Assembly (NCBI GenBank): GCA_004369045.1
Contig: ML213514.1
Span: 891,538 to 955,537 of the forward strand
Length of the DNA: 64,000 bases
Source: Heliocybe sulcata
Lineage: Eukaryota; Basidiomycota; Agaricomycetes; Gloeophyllales; Gloeophyllaceae
Direction: 5' to 3'
Both the position numbers and the translations under genes were made by a program. Positions 44,912 through 55,680 of the stretch are shown here, piece by piece. The notes under the pieces were generated by a model. It was given only the letters and a program-made list of their open reading frames with translations. It did not search any database and was not told where the DNA came from. Position 1 is the first letter of the stretch. Each line of letters opens with the position of its first letter.

Positions 44912-46164
44912 ATGTCAAAGGGTCTCGTTCTCGTTACTGGTCTCACTGGGTAAGTCAGCATTCCTTCACATGGGCTGCTCTCGCTAATGCTCCATCATCT
45001 GCTCAGCTTCGTCGCCACTTCGACCGCCCTCGCTTTTTTCGAGGCTGGATACTCTGTCCGCGGTACCGTCCGTTCCGAAGAGAAGGCCAACAACTGGATC
45101 GCCGCCTTCCCCCAATACAAGGACAAGTTCGAATATGCCATCGTCGAGGACATGACCCAGCCCAACGCCTACGACGAGGCCGTCAAGGGCGTCGACATCA
45201 TCGCCCACATCGCGTCGCCGACACACTGGCAGCCCAAGGTGCGCCCGTGTTCACTATCTTATCTAGATCTACGCCTGATCGACGATCAGGACAACGAGAA
45301 AGACATTCTCTTGCCCGCCATCAACGGCACCAAGAACATCGTCAGTGCGACCAAGCTTGAGCCCAAGATCAAGCGTGTCGTGTTCACCTCGTCCTTCGCC
45401 GCCGTCGCCGACCCCCGCACGCCTCCGCCTGCTGGCAAGGTCTACACCTCTGACGACTGGAACCCCATCACCTACGAGGAGGGCAAGAACTCCACTGAGC
45501 CGCGATGGACGTACCAGGCTTCCAAGGCCCTGGCCGAAAAGACCTTCTGGGACTTCCAAAAGACGGAGAAGCCCTCCTGGTCGGGATCCGTCATTGCCCC
45601 CATGTAAGTCAACACCGGTCTGCTATCGAGGGCGCTTCTGACTGTGGCTCGATGCGCATAGCGCTACCTACGGTCCCCCTCAGAACCCCGTCAAGGATAT
45701 CAAGAGCATCAACATGTCCAACCAGTACTTCTTGGCCATGGCCAACGGCACCTTCAAGCAGGGTGTCCCTGCCATCGGTTTCCCCTACTGCGTCGACGTC
45801 CGCGATGTCGCTCTCGCACACGTCAAGGCGGTCGAGCTCGACGTTGCCAAGGGCCAGCGCTACCTCCTCGTTGGCAGCCCCTACGTACGTCTTTCCTTGA
45901 TACTCATCAGACGCTTCTGATGCGAATCATTCCGCACTATAGAAACCCGAGCAGTTGGTGGACATCATCGTCCGCAACTTCCCCTTCCTCAAGGACAAGC
46001 TGCCCGAGGTCGACATCTCCAAGGTCGACATCACGCCCCCCTTCGGCATCGACACCTCCAAGACGACCAACGAGCTCGGCATCCAGTTCGTCCCGTTGGA
46101 GAAGAGCGTCGTCGACACCGTCAGCAGGCTCTTGGAGCTCGCCAAGGGATTCGGCGCGATCTAG
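44912..46164 (+). CDS. NAD(P)-dependent aldehyde/ketone reductase (extended SDR, GRE2/DFR-like)
   Basis: Extended short-chain dehydrogenase, cytosolic. The first exon of 13 codons holds the Rossmann start LVLVTGLTG, completed across a 53-nt intron by FVATSTALAFFEAGYSVRG. Other landmarks are the VRSEEKA cofactor region, DIIAHIASPTHW, VFTSSFAAVADP, and the catalytic Tyr-x3-Lys in WTYQASKALAEK. Four or five exons give about 340 residues ending LAKGFGAI. Relatives reduce methylglyoxal, other aldehydes or dihydroflavonols; the substrate here is unknown. Codon use is strongly C-ending, suggesting high expression. Confidence 0.9.
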
Positions 46165-46283
46165 AGCGAGACGACAACCACATGTGAAAGTCTCTGTTCT
46201 CTTGTAGACGAATTTGTAGCAGTATATCCATAACGCACGAGACATAACATTGGAATCCATCGTCTTTATCTTATTGACACGGT

Positions 46284-47501
46284 TCACAAACCACCCGCTT
46301 TGGCAGTGTTGGCTCGCCATCTGTAATACTCGCCAAACGTTACCACCGGATACTTAGCTGGGTTCTCTTCGGACACGCAGGACGGCACGGGCTCCACCAA
46401 GATATCTCTGTCGAAGCCAAAGAAAAAGGGGGCCGAGTAGCGTTCCTTGCCACTCTTGTTGATGACCCGATGGATAGTGGATACGAAGAAGTCGTTGGTC
46501 TGGCGCATGAAGCAGTCGGCGATGTTGACCACCAACGCACCCGGCACGGAGGGCGCCTTGATCCATTCACCGGACTTTGAGAGCACCTCGAGTCCGTCAT
46601 TCTCGTCTTGTGTGACTATTGTGAAGCATTCAAAGTCGGTGTGGGGGCCGATGCCGTTCTGGTCGTCCGCAGACGCCTTGGCGGATGTCAGCTACCTGAG
46701 GGAACAGGAAACATGTACAGAAGCTTACGTCTTGCTCGGGGTAATGTAACACTCTCATAGCCGCTTCTGGGAGCCGCACGTGCTTGTCAAAGTAGTCCTC
46801 TGGCATACCCAAAGCCAAGGCGAAGAGGCGACTCATTCTCCTGGCCAGTACGAGCAGCTGCGTATGGTATGCGTACAGTTTCTCCCGAAAGCCCGGTAAG
46901 TTATCGGGCCAAATACTGATCGGCGGTCTGGCGTCAACAGGCGCCTCTGGGTCGAACTCGGCGTCGTACGCCCAATTGAAAGCTTCACTGAGATCTACAC
47001 GTTTGTCAAGGGTAAACTGAAACCTTGGACAGGGTGGTCCTCACCGTTGTTTTTTCTCCCATCGCGATTGGATGATAGTAAGAGATGGTAGCCGACGTAC
47101 TCGTCAGGGACTAGTCCAGTGTATAATTCCATTTTTGTCTCCTCTGGCAGGGGAAAAAGCGCTTGGCTTGCTCGAATGTATCGGCTTTGTACTTGGCGTC
47201 GATGCCCTGAGCCCGAGATCCAATGAGCACAGGAGATGGCGCAGGCGTGGTCTCTGCAGCGTACAGGGTTGATCATGTAAAAGAATCCTACCCGCGAGGA
47301 GGCTTCGCGAACCCGCTCGGCGACAGCCTTGCGATCGTCGAGCCGGTCACTGAATATGCCCGCAATGTCTATGACGGGGATTTCGTCTGCTTGTCTAGCG
47401 GCGTTGGACGGGACGTGTATGGTTTGGCCACTGTCGAGCTGGAGAATGGCGGGCGAGTCCCGCAGGTTTGTGTCAACAGTTGCTGTGACCAGGGCAGACA
47501 T
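46284..47501 (-). CDS. 2OG-Fe(II) oxygenase paralogue B (intact)
   Basis: Isopenicillin-N-synthase-like dioxygenase, about 350 residues. Starts MSALVTATVD (47501), then the DIOX_N block EIPVIDIAGIFSD. Introns after MINP, after GRKNN and after PEQD all have GT-AG ends and keep frame. The catalytic domain has iron ligands in GPHTDFECF and HRVINKSGKERYS, where the arginine of RYS binds 2-oxoglutarate. Closely similar to the damaged paralogue A at 8519..9735, 37 kb away and on the same strand. Usual substrates are small molecules or thymine-like bases; none can be assigned. The conserved NHG triplet reads NPG here. Confidence 0.88.
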
Positions 47502-48522
47502 GATCGGTAGGAGAGGAGACAATGGTTGATTCCTGAGTGTCCTGTCTGTAACCTGCGGACACGACAGTGCTTCAGGAGTACATATCGTCAGAGATCACAC
47601 TGAAAGTCCTCATTGGAGTGTATTCTTGGTGCTCTGAAAGGCAAAAGAAGAAACCGCCAGTCCACTTAGGTTCAGCCAGACTTGGTCTAAGAGTAGAAGG
47701 CCCACAGAAGTAGCATCGAGTCTGCGAAGGGAATGAAATCCAATCCGAGGCTCTAGAGAGCTTCGAGGAGTCGTTCATGGCATGCAGATTCTCGTACCCC
47801 CCCCCCCCCCCCGCCCTCCCTCTCTCACTTAGACATGCTACATGCAGCGAGTCAGGGTATTAACCTAGAGGCAACCTGGACCGGGTAAGGGCATGTGCAT
47901 GATCAGCGGATGCCGTTCGTGATAATCCCAGATATCGCTTCCTTCGAGACTTCGGCTGGGCGGAGGATGACTCAGAACTGGTTTTCGATAAGTTGGCAGA
48001 ATGAATGGCGTAGCAGCGCAAGAGACTGCAGGCCGGTCGAAGTGGCGTACCATAACGCGTTATCATGACAGTCACCGCTTGCAGCTTTTGTTACTTGCAA
48101 ACAGAATACTCGATACCTCTCAACCCGAAAGGCAGATAGCCACTACTGATTCATCATATATCTCTCGCTGGCTGGAGGCACAGGGCAGATCCACCGACTG
48201 TCGCGGGACAAAGACTTTGTTGCTAAGACTGTCACCGTCAACGAGGGACGTCCGATATTACGCGAATCTGGCGACTGATCACCTTGCATCAGTTTGAAAC
48301 AATTGCATGGTGTATCATGCTCCCGTTGCGTTGTCCTCGCCAGCTCTGCTCATTCATGAACGTCGTCCAGAGTCATCTCACCAGCCTATCGAGGATGTTC
48401 GAAGATGGGATTCTCGGACGCTCTGCAAGATATTCTGCTGGTGCTGCATTGGTCCTGACGACTCTGCCATAGTCTACCAAGTACAAGTACTTCTCAACCT
48501 CGCCCCCTAAGTTACCCGGTGC
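47502..48522. other. Intergenic region with a poly-C tract
   Basis: No gene seen. Contains a run of 15 C at 47798-47812 followed by a C/T-rich stretch. Confidence 0.4.
47798..47812 (+). repeat. Homopolymer tract C15
   Basis: Fifteen consecutive cytosines, directly visible. Its length may be a sequencing estimate. Confidence 0.9.
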
Positions 48523-49827
48523 TTACGGGATTAAAATGGCCTTGAACTTCACCGAACCGGTCACCATGCTTTCATAAGCCTCGTGTACCTTCTCGAGGGG
48601 ATACTTTTGCATGTGAGTAGAGATGTTCGCCAATCTGGTGAAAGCGACCGTTTCCTCCATGTCCTTGGGCGTTCCCGAGGGCCATCCACGGATTGACAGG
48701 CGCTTCGCGATCATTGGTGCTGTGAGATGATCAGATGTGAAATGATCAGAGCTGCTACATATCATCGGGCGATGTGCGCACCTGAGGGGATGGCCAAGTC
48801 CTCGGCCGTGACCGATAACAAGAGGAGGGTGCCTTCAACAGCAAGTCCGTGGACGAGCTCACGGGTGACCTTGGCGTTAGGCACAGTCGCCACAATCAGC
48901 TTTGCTCCGCCCATTTTGCGAAGCTCTTCAGTCTGGTTGACCTTGCTGCCGTCTAAGTAGATATGAGCACCAAGCTGGGTGGCGAGCTCTCGCTTTGACT
49001 CTGAGCTGGATAGCGCGACAGTCTTGAAACCCATTGCGCGCGCATACTGGATGGCGAGATGACCGATGCCTCTACCAAGAGCCGCGTCAGTGCTACGATA
49101 CCCCAAAGGCGACAGGAAAAGAATAACCCGATGCCTTGGATGGCTACAATATCGCCTGGCTTGGCACCCATATTGCGCATGCCATCTACGATGGTGTCAG
49201 TGTGGGATATCGACCTGGACGTGTCCAGACGTACTGTACGCCGTGACACCTGAACACATCTGGGAAGTCACTTCGGCTGGGTCGATATCATCCGGAATCC
49301 GAACTAGACACTCGCTGCGCAAAGTAGCGTATTCAGCGTATCCACCGTCTACGGTGACACCTAGTATGCGATCAGTGGGAGAGCACAAAACTGGTGAAGT
49401 AGAGTGGCTAGCTTACCGTTCGCGTCCTCGTTCTCACAGGTGTTGAAGTCGCCGCGCTTGCAAGAGTCGCAGATGAAGCAGTGCGCACCATGCCATCCGG
49501 CCCCGGCCTTCTGGCCCACCTTCCATTCCTTCTCCGAAGGATGGACGGCGACGATGGTGCCGGCGATTTCGTGCCCAGGAATCCTGGGCAAGGGACTGGG
49601 CCAGGATTGTTCCACTACCATCTCGTCGCTGTCGTGGCAGTATCAGACTTTGCTCGCTCCTCAAACGCAACACCGCATACTCACCTACGACAGATACCGC
49701 ATGCATTGACCTTTACGACGACTTGGCCTGGCTGCGGGTCCTTCCAGTCGACGTCGATAAGCTCGAGTTTGCCCGCTGAGGTGACGGCGACAGCCCTGTA
49801 AGACTTGGGCGGAGTGAAAGTCGACAT
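48523..49827 (-). CDS. Zinc-dependent alcohol dehydrogenase
   Basis: Medium-chain NAD(P)-dependent alcohol dehydrogenase, cytosolic. Starts MSTFTPPKSYRAVAV. An intron follows NACGICR, and SDEMVVEQSW continues. Catalytic zinc ligands are C in CGICRSD and H-E in PGHEIAG. Structural zinc cysteines are in CFICDSCKRGDFNTC (C-x2-C-x2-C-x7-C). The Rossmann motif GIGGIGHLAIQYA is completed across an intron after QGIG. Later blocks are LGAHIYLDGS, KLIVATVPNAK, and SIRGWPSGTPKDMEET near the C-terminus, ending KAILIP. Introns are 40-70 nt. Closest in style to fungal ADH1-like or propanol-preferring enzymes; substrate not assignable. Confidence 0.9.
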
Positions 49828-50190
49828 TGTGATGTGAAGCTGTTGAACAGAGCGTCTGGTGGGTGGTGTCTCTTCGGAAGACGCAGGCAGGTTTTATTGG
49901 CTTGCGTAGGCAGTGCTTCATCAGCGTCCAGCATTCGGCATCCGACATACGCGTGTGTGTTCGAGCGGCACCAGCGGATGGCGGGGGAAGACTGTTTTAC
50001 CGATCGGATAGAACGTATGAATCGGATAGAAGTCTGAATCGTCGACGTTGCTTGATAGAATAACTTTTGACGCCTAGCTAACCAAGTCCATCTTACGATA
50101 AGAGAGCCATCTACGATTGCCCAGAATGTGCACGTTACTGTTATAATAGATCTTTACATGGCGGAACTTTCGACTGAAATGGCGGAAATA
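49828..50190. other. Promoter side of the ADH gene
   Basis: No gene recognised. Confidence 0.35.
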
Positions 50191-50285
50191 CCACCTCAGG
50201 CAGGGCCAGATGTGTGACGTAATGACCTGCGAGGCCCTTTGTTGTGCAGGCAGGAAATGGCCTCCCAGGTTACATCCCCGAAGAT
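50191..50285 (+). repeat. Left arm of the 94-bp inverted repeat
   Basis: Complement of 51726..51819, with only a few mismatches and a one-base indel. Confidence 0.8.
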
Positions 50286-51725
50286 GTTTCCCTATAAAGT
50301 CCCAAAATAGAATACCTGTATTTGGACGTGATCCACTGCCGTCTACGGATGCTCCGTGCATCCTCCGTGGATGTCTGCGTTGTAAACCTCATCTGGTAGC
50401 TACAGTATCCAGTAAACATCCCAAGTTCTATTTTATACAAGTATCTTTCCTGTATCTGCATCCCTTTATAAGCGGTGACTAGGCCATCTCCGGCAGTTCC
50501 CTTCTGATACTGAAGTTAATGCTATTCACCGTGAATATTATTACCGAGCCATTAGTAAAGCATTGATGGGAAATCCTCAACTTCCTTGCCAGTTGTATGC
50601 CTATAATATGCTGAGTTAATCCACACACAGTACTATAGCACATATATACAGATTCTTTGAGCAAGAGGAAAACATCGGGCATGTATCGTTGATGCACCGT
50701 CCGGATATACCAGCAACATCTTCGGAGATGTCCAAGGTAGGCGCCCAGCCAATGAGCAGCAGAATAGCAATAGTGATGAATGTATATATTGTGCATTGAC
50801 CCAGCCCGCAGTCATAGAACATCGAAAAGTAGATAGAAAAATATTGTGTGGCTGCCCCAATGGGATGCACCCATCCCGGATGCCTACAGCTACTTGGATA
50901 CTTCGGGATGAATCAGTGGCGCGTCAAGCGCCGGGTTGCATACTAACCGACATGCTTCACAACAGCATTTCGAGTGGGTACGCGGTACTCCCACATGTAT
51001 CCCTCTGCCTAAAATTGCTCTAACTATTGTAACAGCTTGTAACAGTGTTATCTGCATAATATATAACCTCCCTGCCCTTTATTCATTAGTATATAAGGTC
51101 ATAACACCATCAAAAAGCTGTGGGGAGCTGTATGTGTCTGGAGTATCCGGGGATAGAAGGGTAGATTTGATGGATGACTCAACTAAACAATCATAAAACC
51201 TTATGAGAGTAGTAATTGAGCATTCTCTGCTATAATTTTCATTTCAGGTAATGACCGGGGACCATCAAGTCTGGCATGGTATACTAACAGTCTTTTATCA
51301 AATGGAGCAGTAATATTATCTATGTCCAGCACCGGGAGATGTTATCATGACCTCCTAGCAGTTATAATAGAACAAAGCAACATATATTAACAGCCCTAGA
51401 TACTATCTGGGAACCAGTGGTATGTCCAGCTACAAGGAGCAGGCATATGCATACCGGCACACGGATCGACACCCGAAACCGCGCGAGCCGACTTCCGACT
51501 CGGACGCCGACGCCGACCACATGCATGCCCAGATTTGGGAAGGGCAGGCACGTACAACTGCTACGGACAACATCAACGGAACATCTTACAGAGGTGGCGG
51601 GCGGCGGCGGGGAAGCACCGAAGTTGTCCAATGGCACATCTTTCCTACATCGCGAGGGCCTCCACAGATATTCTGCAGGAACGGCGGGCGATCATCTCTG
51701 TTATATTAGGTTTATATGGGATGAT

Positions 51726-51819
51726 ATCTTCGGGATGTAACCTGGGAGGCCATTTCCTGCCTGCACAACAAAGGGCCTCGCAGGCCATTACGTCACACAT
51801 CTGGCCCTGCCTGAGGTGG
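51726..51819 (-). repeat. Right arm of the 94-bp inverted repeat
   Basis: Complement of 50191..50285. Confidence 0.8.
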
Positions 51820-52425
51820 GAAATACCTCCAACTCGGCAAAGTGAGATCCCTCAAGACGCCCGTCGGTGATTGGTCAGCTGTGAAGCATACACAGCCACA
51901 TACCCTCGATCAAATTTCATTTGAAAATCTAAATTTCAAGGCTGCCACCGGCGGCTACACTCCGACGAAAACTAGCAGGTCCTTTGTATGGTGCACTTCA
52001 CATATAGAAAACACGGCAGAAGGAACAGAAATGGCAAGCATTAGAGAAGCACCTGACACTTATTCTTTTTAAACAGAGATATGTTGTGGCTAACCGTATA
52101 AAGTTATATTCGCAGCCTTCTGGGAAAGCTTCAGAACAGCAGCGCCACATAAGCAAATACGAGCAAATTCGGCAGATGCCGTGATGATGGGCATCAGAAT
52201 CCCGCTTTTGCTTGGTATAAGCATGCGAAGTCTTGAGAACGGCTGCTTGGCTTGCGCACGCATGCGACCGTCTAGATTCTGTTCGACTCTGTCAATATTG
52301 CCATATAAAAGGAAGGACGTTCTAAGCATCTTGCCTAATGGACTTGACGCGAGGCACGAGCGGCTTGAGCCCGTGCACCGCCAAGCTAGGAGCGGCCCAT
52401 GCGAGTCTTGCGTGCGCTGGCTCGT

Positions 52426-52451
52426 GGCATCCACGCCTGTGGCGTGGTGCC
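52426..52451 (+). other. Hairpin in the 5' leader of the retroelement
   Basis: GGCA then CCACGCC pairs with GGCGTGG then TGCC around a TGT loop, 11 pairs with one bulged T. It lies about 185 nt upstream of the gag ATG. Confidence 0.6.
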
Positions 52452-52634
52452 AGGATCGTCCCCTCCCTTATAGTCCTGCCAGCGCAACACGTCAGCCTTT
52501 CTCCTTGTCCCCCTTCGGCTCTGCCAGGCTTGGGCAACTTTTTCATTTTCATCCTCTTATACCCTTACTCCTTCACGCTTTATGCATAGTCGTACTCTAC
52601 AACCTCGCATATATTTATCTCCGGTTATTTTAGT

Positions 52635-54047
52635 ATGACCCAGACACTCGGCTCATCCTCGCTTGGCGGTGGCGATGCCATCTTCCTGCCCAAAAATAAG
52701 AAGCCCTACACAACGGAGCATCTAGCCCGACTGGCGTGCCTATCCAGGGAACAGAAGGCAGAATTCAACAGGCTCATCAGTGTTAGGAACGCCTCCCGCA
52801 TAGAGAAGGAATCCCGCCGCGAGTCCGACAACTTGATCTCGCCAGCATCCTCTGTTGAATCTTTGATCGACATCCCGGAAGAAGAGGATGCGCCCTCACG
52901 CCCGAGCACGCCGAAGAACGGCAACAAGTTCCAGGCCACGATGCACATGCTGGCGAGTCTTAGTCCTACTGTCTTTGATCGTGTTATTGGTTTTGTCCCT
53001 TCGAAAAGGAAGGCATCCGACGACTCCGATCTCGAAGAGCTCTCTGACCCCAAGAGGCCCAAGCTACTCACGACCGAGGGAGAAACCAAGATCACCCCCG
53101 GTGCGACGGTCTGCTATCTAGGTGTCCACCCAGAGATCGAACTTTTGATCAAACACAAGCAACACCTACGCCTCTCGCTCTTCACCAATGATGGCTTACG
53201 GAAGCTCGTCGAGGATGGCAATACTATGCCTAGGAAGAAACTCGCTTCCAAGATATCGATCATCGACGTCTCTCAGTTCAAAGACGAAGCCTTGTTGACC
53301 AAGGACGAGTTCCGTGAGGCCATCGACAGAGCGATGATGGTCTTCACCGTGCTAGGCGACGCCTCTTACATCCAGCGATGGGATGACCATTGGAGCTGGT
53401 TCCTCAACCTGCCCAACTTCAAGGACAACTTCGATGCGGTTCTAGCTTGCGAGATTGAGCTTCGCCGCGAATACCGCACCTCGCCGTTCGAGTTCAACCC
53501 CATCCATTACAACACTCGGTATCGCTCGAAGCTGGCGGACCTCCAACTGGCTCAAATGAAGCAGCTGGAGAGAGATATGCGTAGCTTGCTGGGAGGTAGG
53601 TCCTCAGGCCAGGGAGCTGGTCCTTCGAGAAACTCGGGTCCTCAGGTGAATGGGCGGCGCTTTGGCGGCGTTGGCATTGGCATGGGTGCGGTCGCCGGCG
53701 GTGCCGGTGCTGGCGGTGCAGGTGGGCGGTTTCCGGAAGGCAACGGGGGCGCTGGCCCGGTTCCCGTCTGCCTTATCTGCTCGCATAAGGGCCATCTCAT
53801 CTGGAACTGCACGGCAATGCAATTCCCCGACGGCGCCCCTCTCTTCTCCGAGACCAGAGGTTGCAACCTGCATCCCCGAGGCGGTGTCGAGGAGATCTGT
53901 CGAATCTGGAACATCACCCGAGATGTTCTCAACAGATGCAACCACCACGTCAATGACCGCGACAACAGGCTCCATTGTTGTTCCTTCCGCGGTGTTCACG
54001 ACCACCATGCGCTCTCCTGGACCTGCAGAAATGAGCCCCGCAATTGA
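52635..54047 (+). CDS. Gag-like protein of the retroelement
   Basis: 470 residues. The N-terminal half has a polar, low-complexity region with a basic nuclear-localisation-like patch (DPKRPKLL). The middle carries a helical, capsid-like domain (DRAMMVFTVLGDASYIQRWDD). A Gly-rich linker precedes a zinc knuckle, CLICSHKGHLIWNC (C-x2-C-x4-H-x4-C), near residue 380, followed by a conserved-looking tail with EEICRIWNITRDV. It would bind element RNA. It begins 15 nt after a stop-containing leader at the first good ATG. Confidence 0.8.
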   Translation: MTQTLGSSSLGGGDAIFLPKNKKPYTTEHLARLACLSREQKAEFNRLISVRNASRIEKESRRESDNLISPASSVESLIDIPEEEDAPSRPSTPKNGNKFQATMHMLASLSPTVFDRVIGFVPSKRKASDDSDLEELSDPKRPKLLTTEGETKITPGATVCYLGVHPEIELLIKHKQHLRLSLFTNDGLRKLVEDGNTMPRKKLASKISIIDVSQFKDEALLTKDEFREAIDRAMMVFTVLGDASYIQRWDDHWSWFLNLPNFKDNFDAVLACEIELRREYRTSPFEFNPIHYNTRYRSKLADLQLAQMKQLERDMRSLLGGRSSGQGAGPSRNSGPQVNGRRFGGVGIGMGAVAGGAGAGGAGGRFPEGNGGAGPVPVCLICSHKGHLIWNCTAMQFPDGAPLFSETRGCNLHPRGGVEEICRIWNITRDVLNRCNHHVNDRDNRLHCCSFRGVHDHHALSWTCRNEPRN

Positions 54048-55680
54048 GTCACCTTCAGCTCCTTCTATCGACACCTGCTCTGCCTGCCGCTCTACTTCTT
54101 GCCACTCTCGCTTAGATGACTCTTGCCGATCACGAATTTCTAATCGAATTTGCATGCCTTACGATGCTGACGCCTTCGACGCTGATACGGCCGATCAGGG
54201 TTCTGAGCTCCGAAAACGCGTTTTAGGGTTGTTTCGTGATCGCGGCGACGTTGCGACTCTATTGCGCATCCGCTCGCCGCTGACAGCTCCTTGGAAGGCG
54301 AGCAACAACTATACTGGCGACCCCGACTATTCACTCTGGCAGCGAGCCCGCGACTCTATTCCCCGCAGCGCAGCGACACTCACTCTATTCAGCGGGACTC
54401 AATGCAAACCGATCTATTCTGGTCTCGGGAACTATTCTTGGACTCGGCCACAAACGACGCGTAAGCCTCGGCCTCCGGATCTTTCCGATCGAGTCAACGG
54501 CAACTCGGCACAACACAGACCGGTCGGTCCCGAGGAGTCTAGGCCATCGAGTCATTCTAGATCGACCATCCCACTCAATGTCCCGCCTGTCGTTCCCATC
54601 ATCGCCTTCGCCGCCCGTCGGGTCGCATGCTCAGGGAGCCCGTACGCATCAACTCACCGCCTCCATCATCGGTTTCGGCTCCCTCCGCGCAACGCATCAC
54701 TCGCCCGACCCACTACCCCTTTCGGCACAACCGCACCGCTCTTCGGCAACTACGCCCGCCACTCAAGTTACTGTGGCACCGCCGCATCGACGCAAGGTCT
54801 CGTACGGCGTGGCGCGAGGACAAGACTCGTCGCGTGTTTCAAGCTAGGCTACGAATGTACTCAGGCAGGCACCGCGCCGCGAGGAAACGATAGAGTTGGT
54901 AGGAAAAGTTAGGTACAGGGCGGTTGGGGCGATGCGCGCCTTGTGGATGAGCGCACGACACAGAAGATGGTTTGCGGAAGACGGTTTTCTCTTCATGTGC
55001 GACTGCGAGTAGTGTAGCGGTGACGTTTGTACTTAAACCCTTTCTCTTTGTCTCGAATATGCAAGTTATCTTCACCCTTCGTATCTCGTTCTCGGCACAA
55101 GAGTTTCCTCTAGAGTATAAGACTTTCGACAGTCTTCCGACTTCACCCAGAGTTTGCGCGAACCTTCCAACAGCGCGCGCGACAAGTGAGCTCTTTCGTT
55201 TCAAAGTTTTCTCTTAAGTCCGGCCTCGTGTGCCACCCGTCTCGTTAACCGCGTTCGAGTTGTCTCGAGTTTTAGAAGCATCGCACATCACACCGACGGC
55301 ATTGTACGCGTGCCTCGATCGCATTGTGTAGGCGATCCCGATCCCGCTCCCTCTGAGACTGTGCGACAAGCGCGCGCTCCGCGACAGCCCGAGAAGTTAT
55401 TGCACCAAGAACACACCGGGTGCATTAGAATCGCATCGTCAAGCGGAGTACGATACAAGTGTCTCCCGAAGTGTGCGTATCGAATTGAGACTGCCGCACG
55501 ACCGCGACTGGTCTGCGTCAAACTACCTTTAGCCCCACCTATACGTCTTACCCTACCCTATCCCTCCGAACGTCTATTATACCCTTCGTCGCCCCGGACC
55601 TCGCAGCCATCTAGCACCAAGGGATTGGTGCTACGCTTTGTGGTTGTTGTTCCCCTTTAGGTCTGTGCGGGTTTCGTCGC
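54048..55680. other. Gag-RT spacer with an overlapping +1 frame
   Basis: A plus-strand frame (53650-54912), offset from gag and overlapping its 3' end, stays open for 420 codons. Its part after gag (near PDYSLWQRARDSIPRS) could be coding, but no domain is seen. The rest, to the RT start, is GC-rich and non-coding or intronic; a possible acceptor CCCCTTTAG ends at 55660. Confidence 0.3.

Larger units (their letters stand above)
50191..51819. mobile_element. AT-rich non-coding block bracketed by 94-bp inverted repeats
   Basis: The arms 50191..50285 and 51726..51819 are reverse complements at about 97% identity, from CCACCTCAGG to GGGAAGAT-like inner ends. The 1,440 bp between them is AT-rich with no coding potential. 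This fits a non-autonomous TIR element or two fragments of one repeat in opposite orientation. The near-identity implies recent activity or gene conversion. No target-site duplication could be assigned. Confidence 0.55.

Noticed and set aside
47798-47812. Poly-C run as a functional element
   Set aside because: A single homopolymer is common and prone to sequencing error; no supporting context.
781-49827. Secondary-metabolite cluster built from epoxide hydrolase, 2OG oxygenases, reductase, ADH and ABC exporters
   Set aside because: No PKS, NRPS, terpene synthase or RiPP machinery is visible and housekeeping genes (POP4, ATG17, GRX4, uricase) are interspersed.
53604-54155. Long minus-strand frame opposite the gag 3' end
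   Set aside because: Its Val/Ala/Asp-rich composition mirrors the GC-rich gag coding strand and it has no domain; judged a shadow frame.
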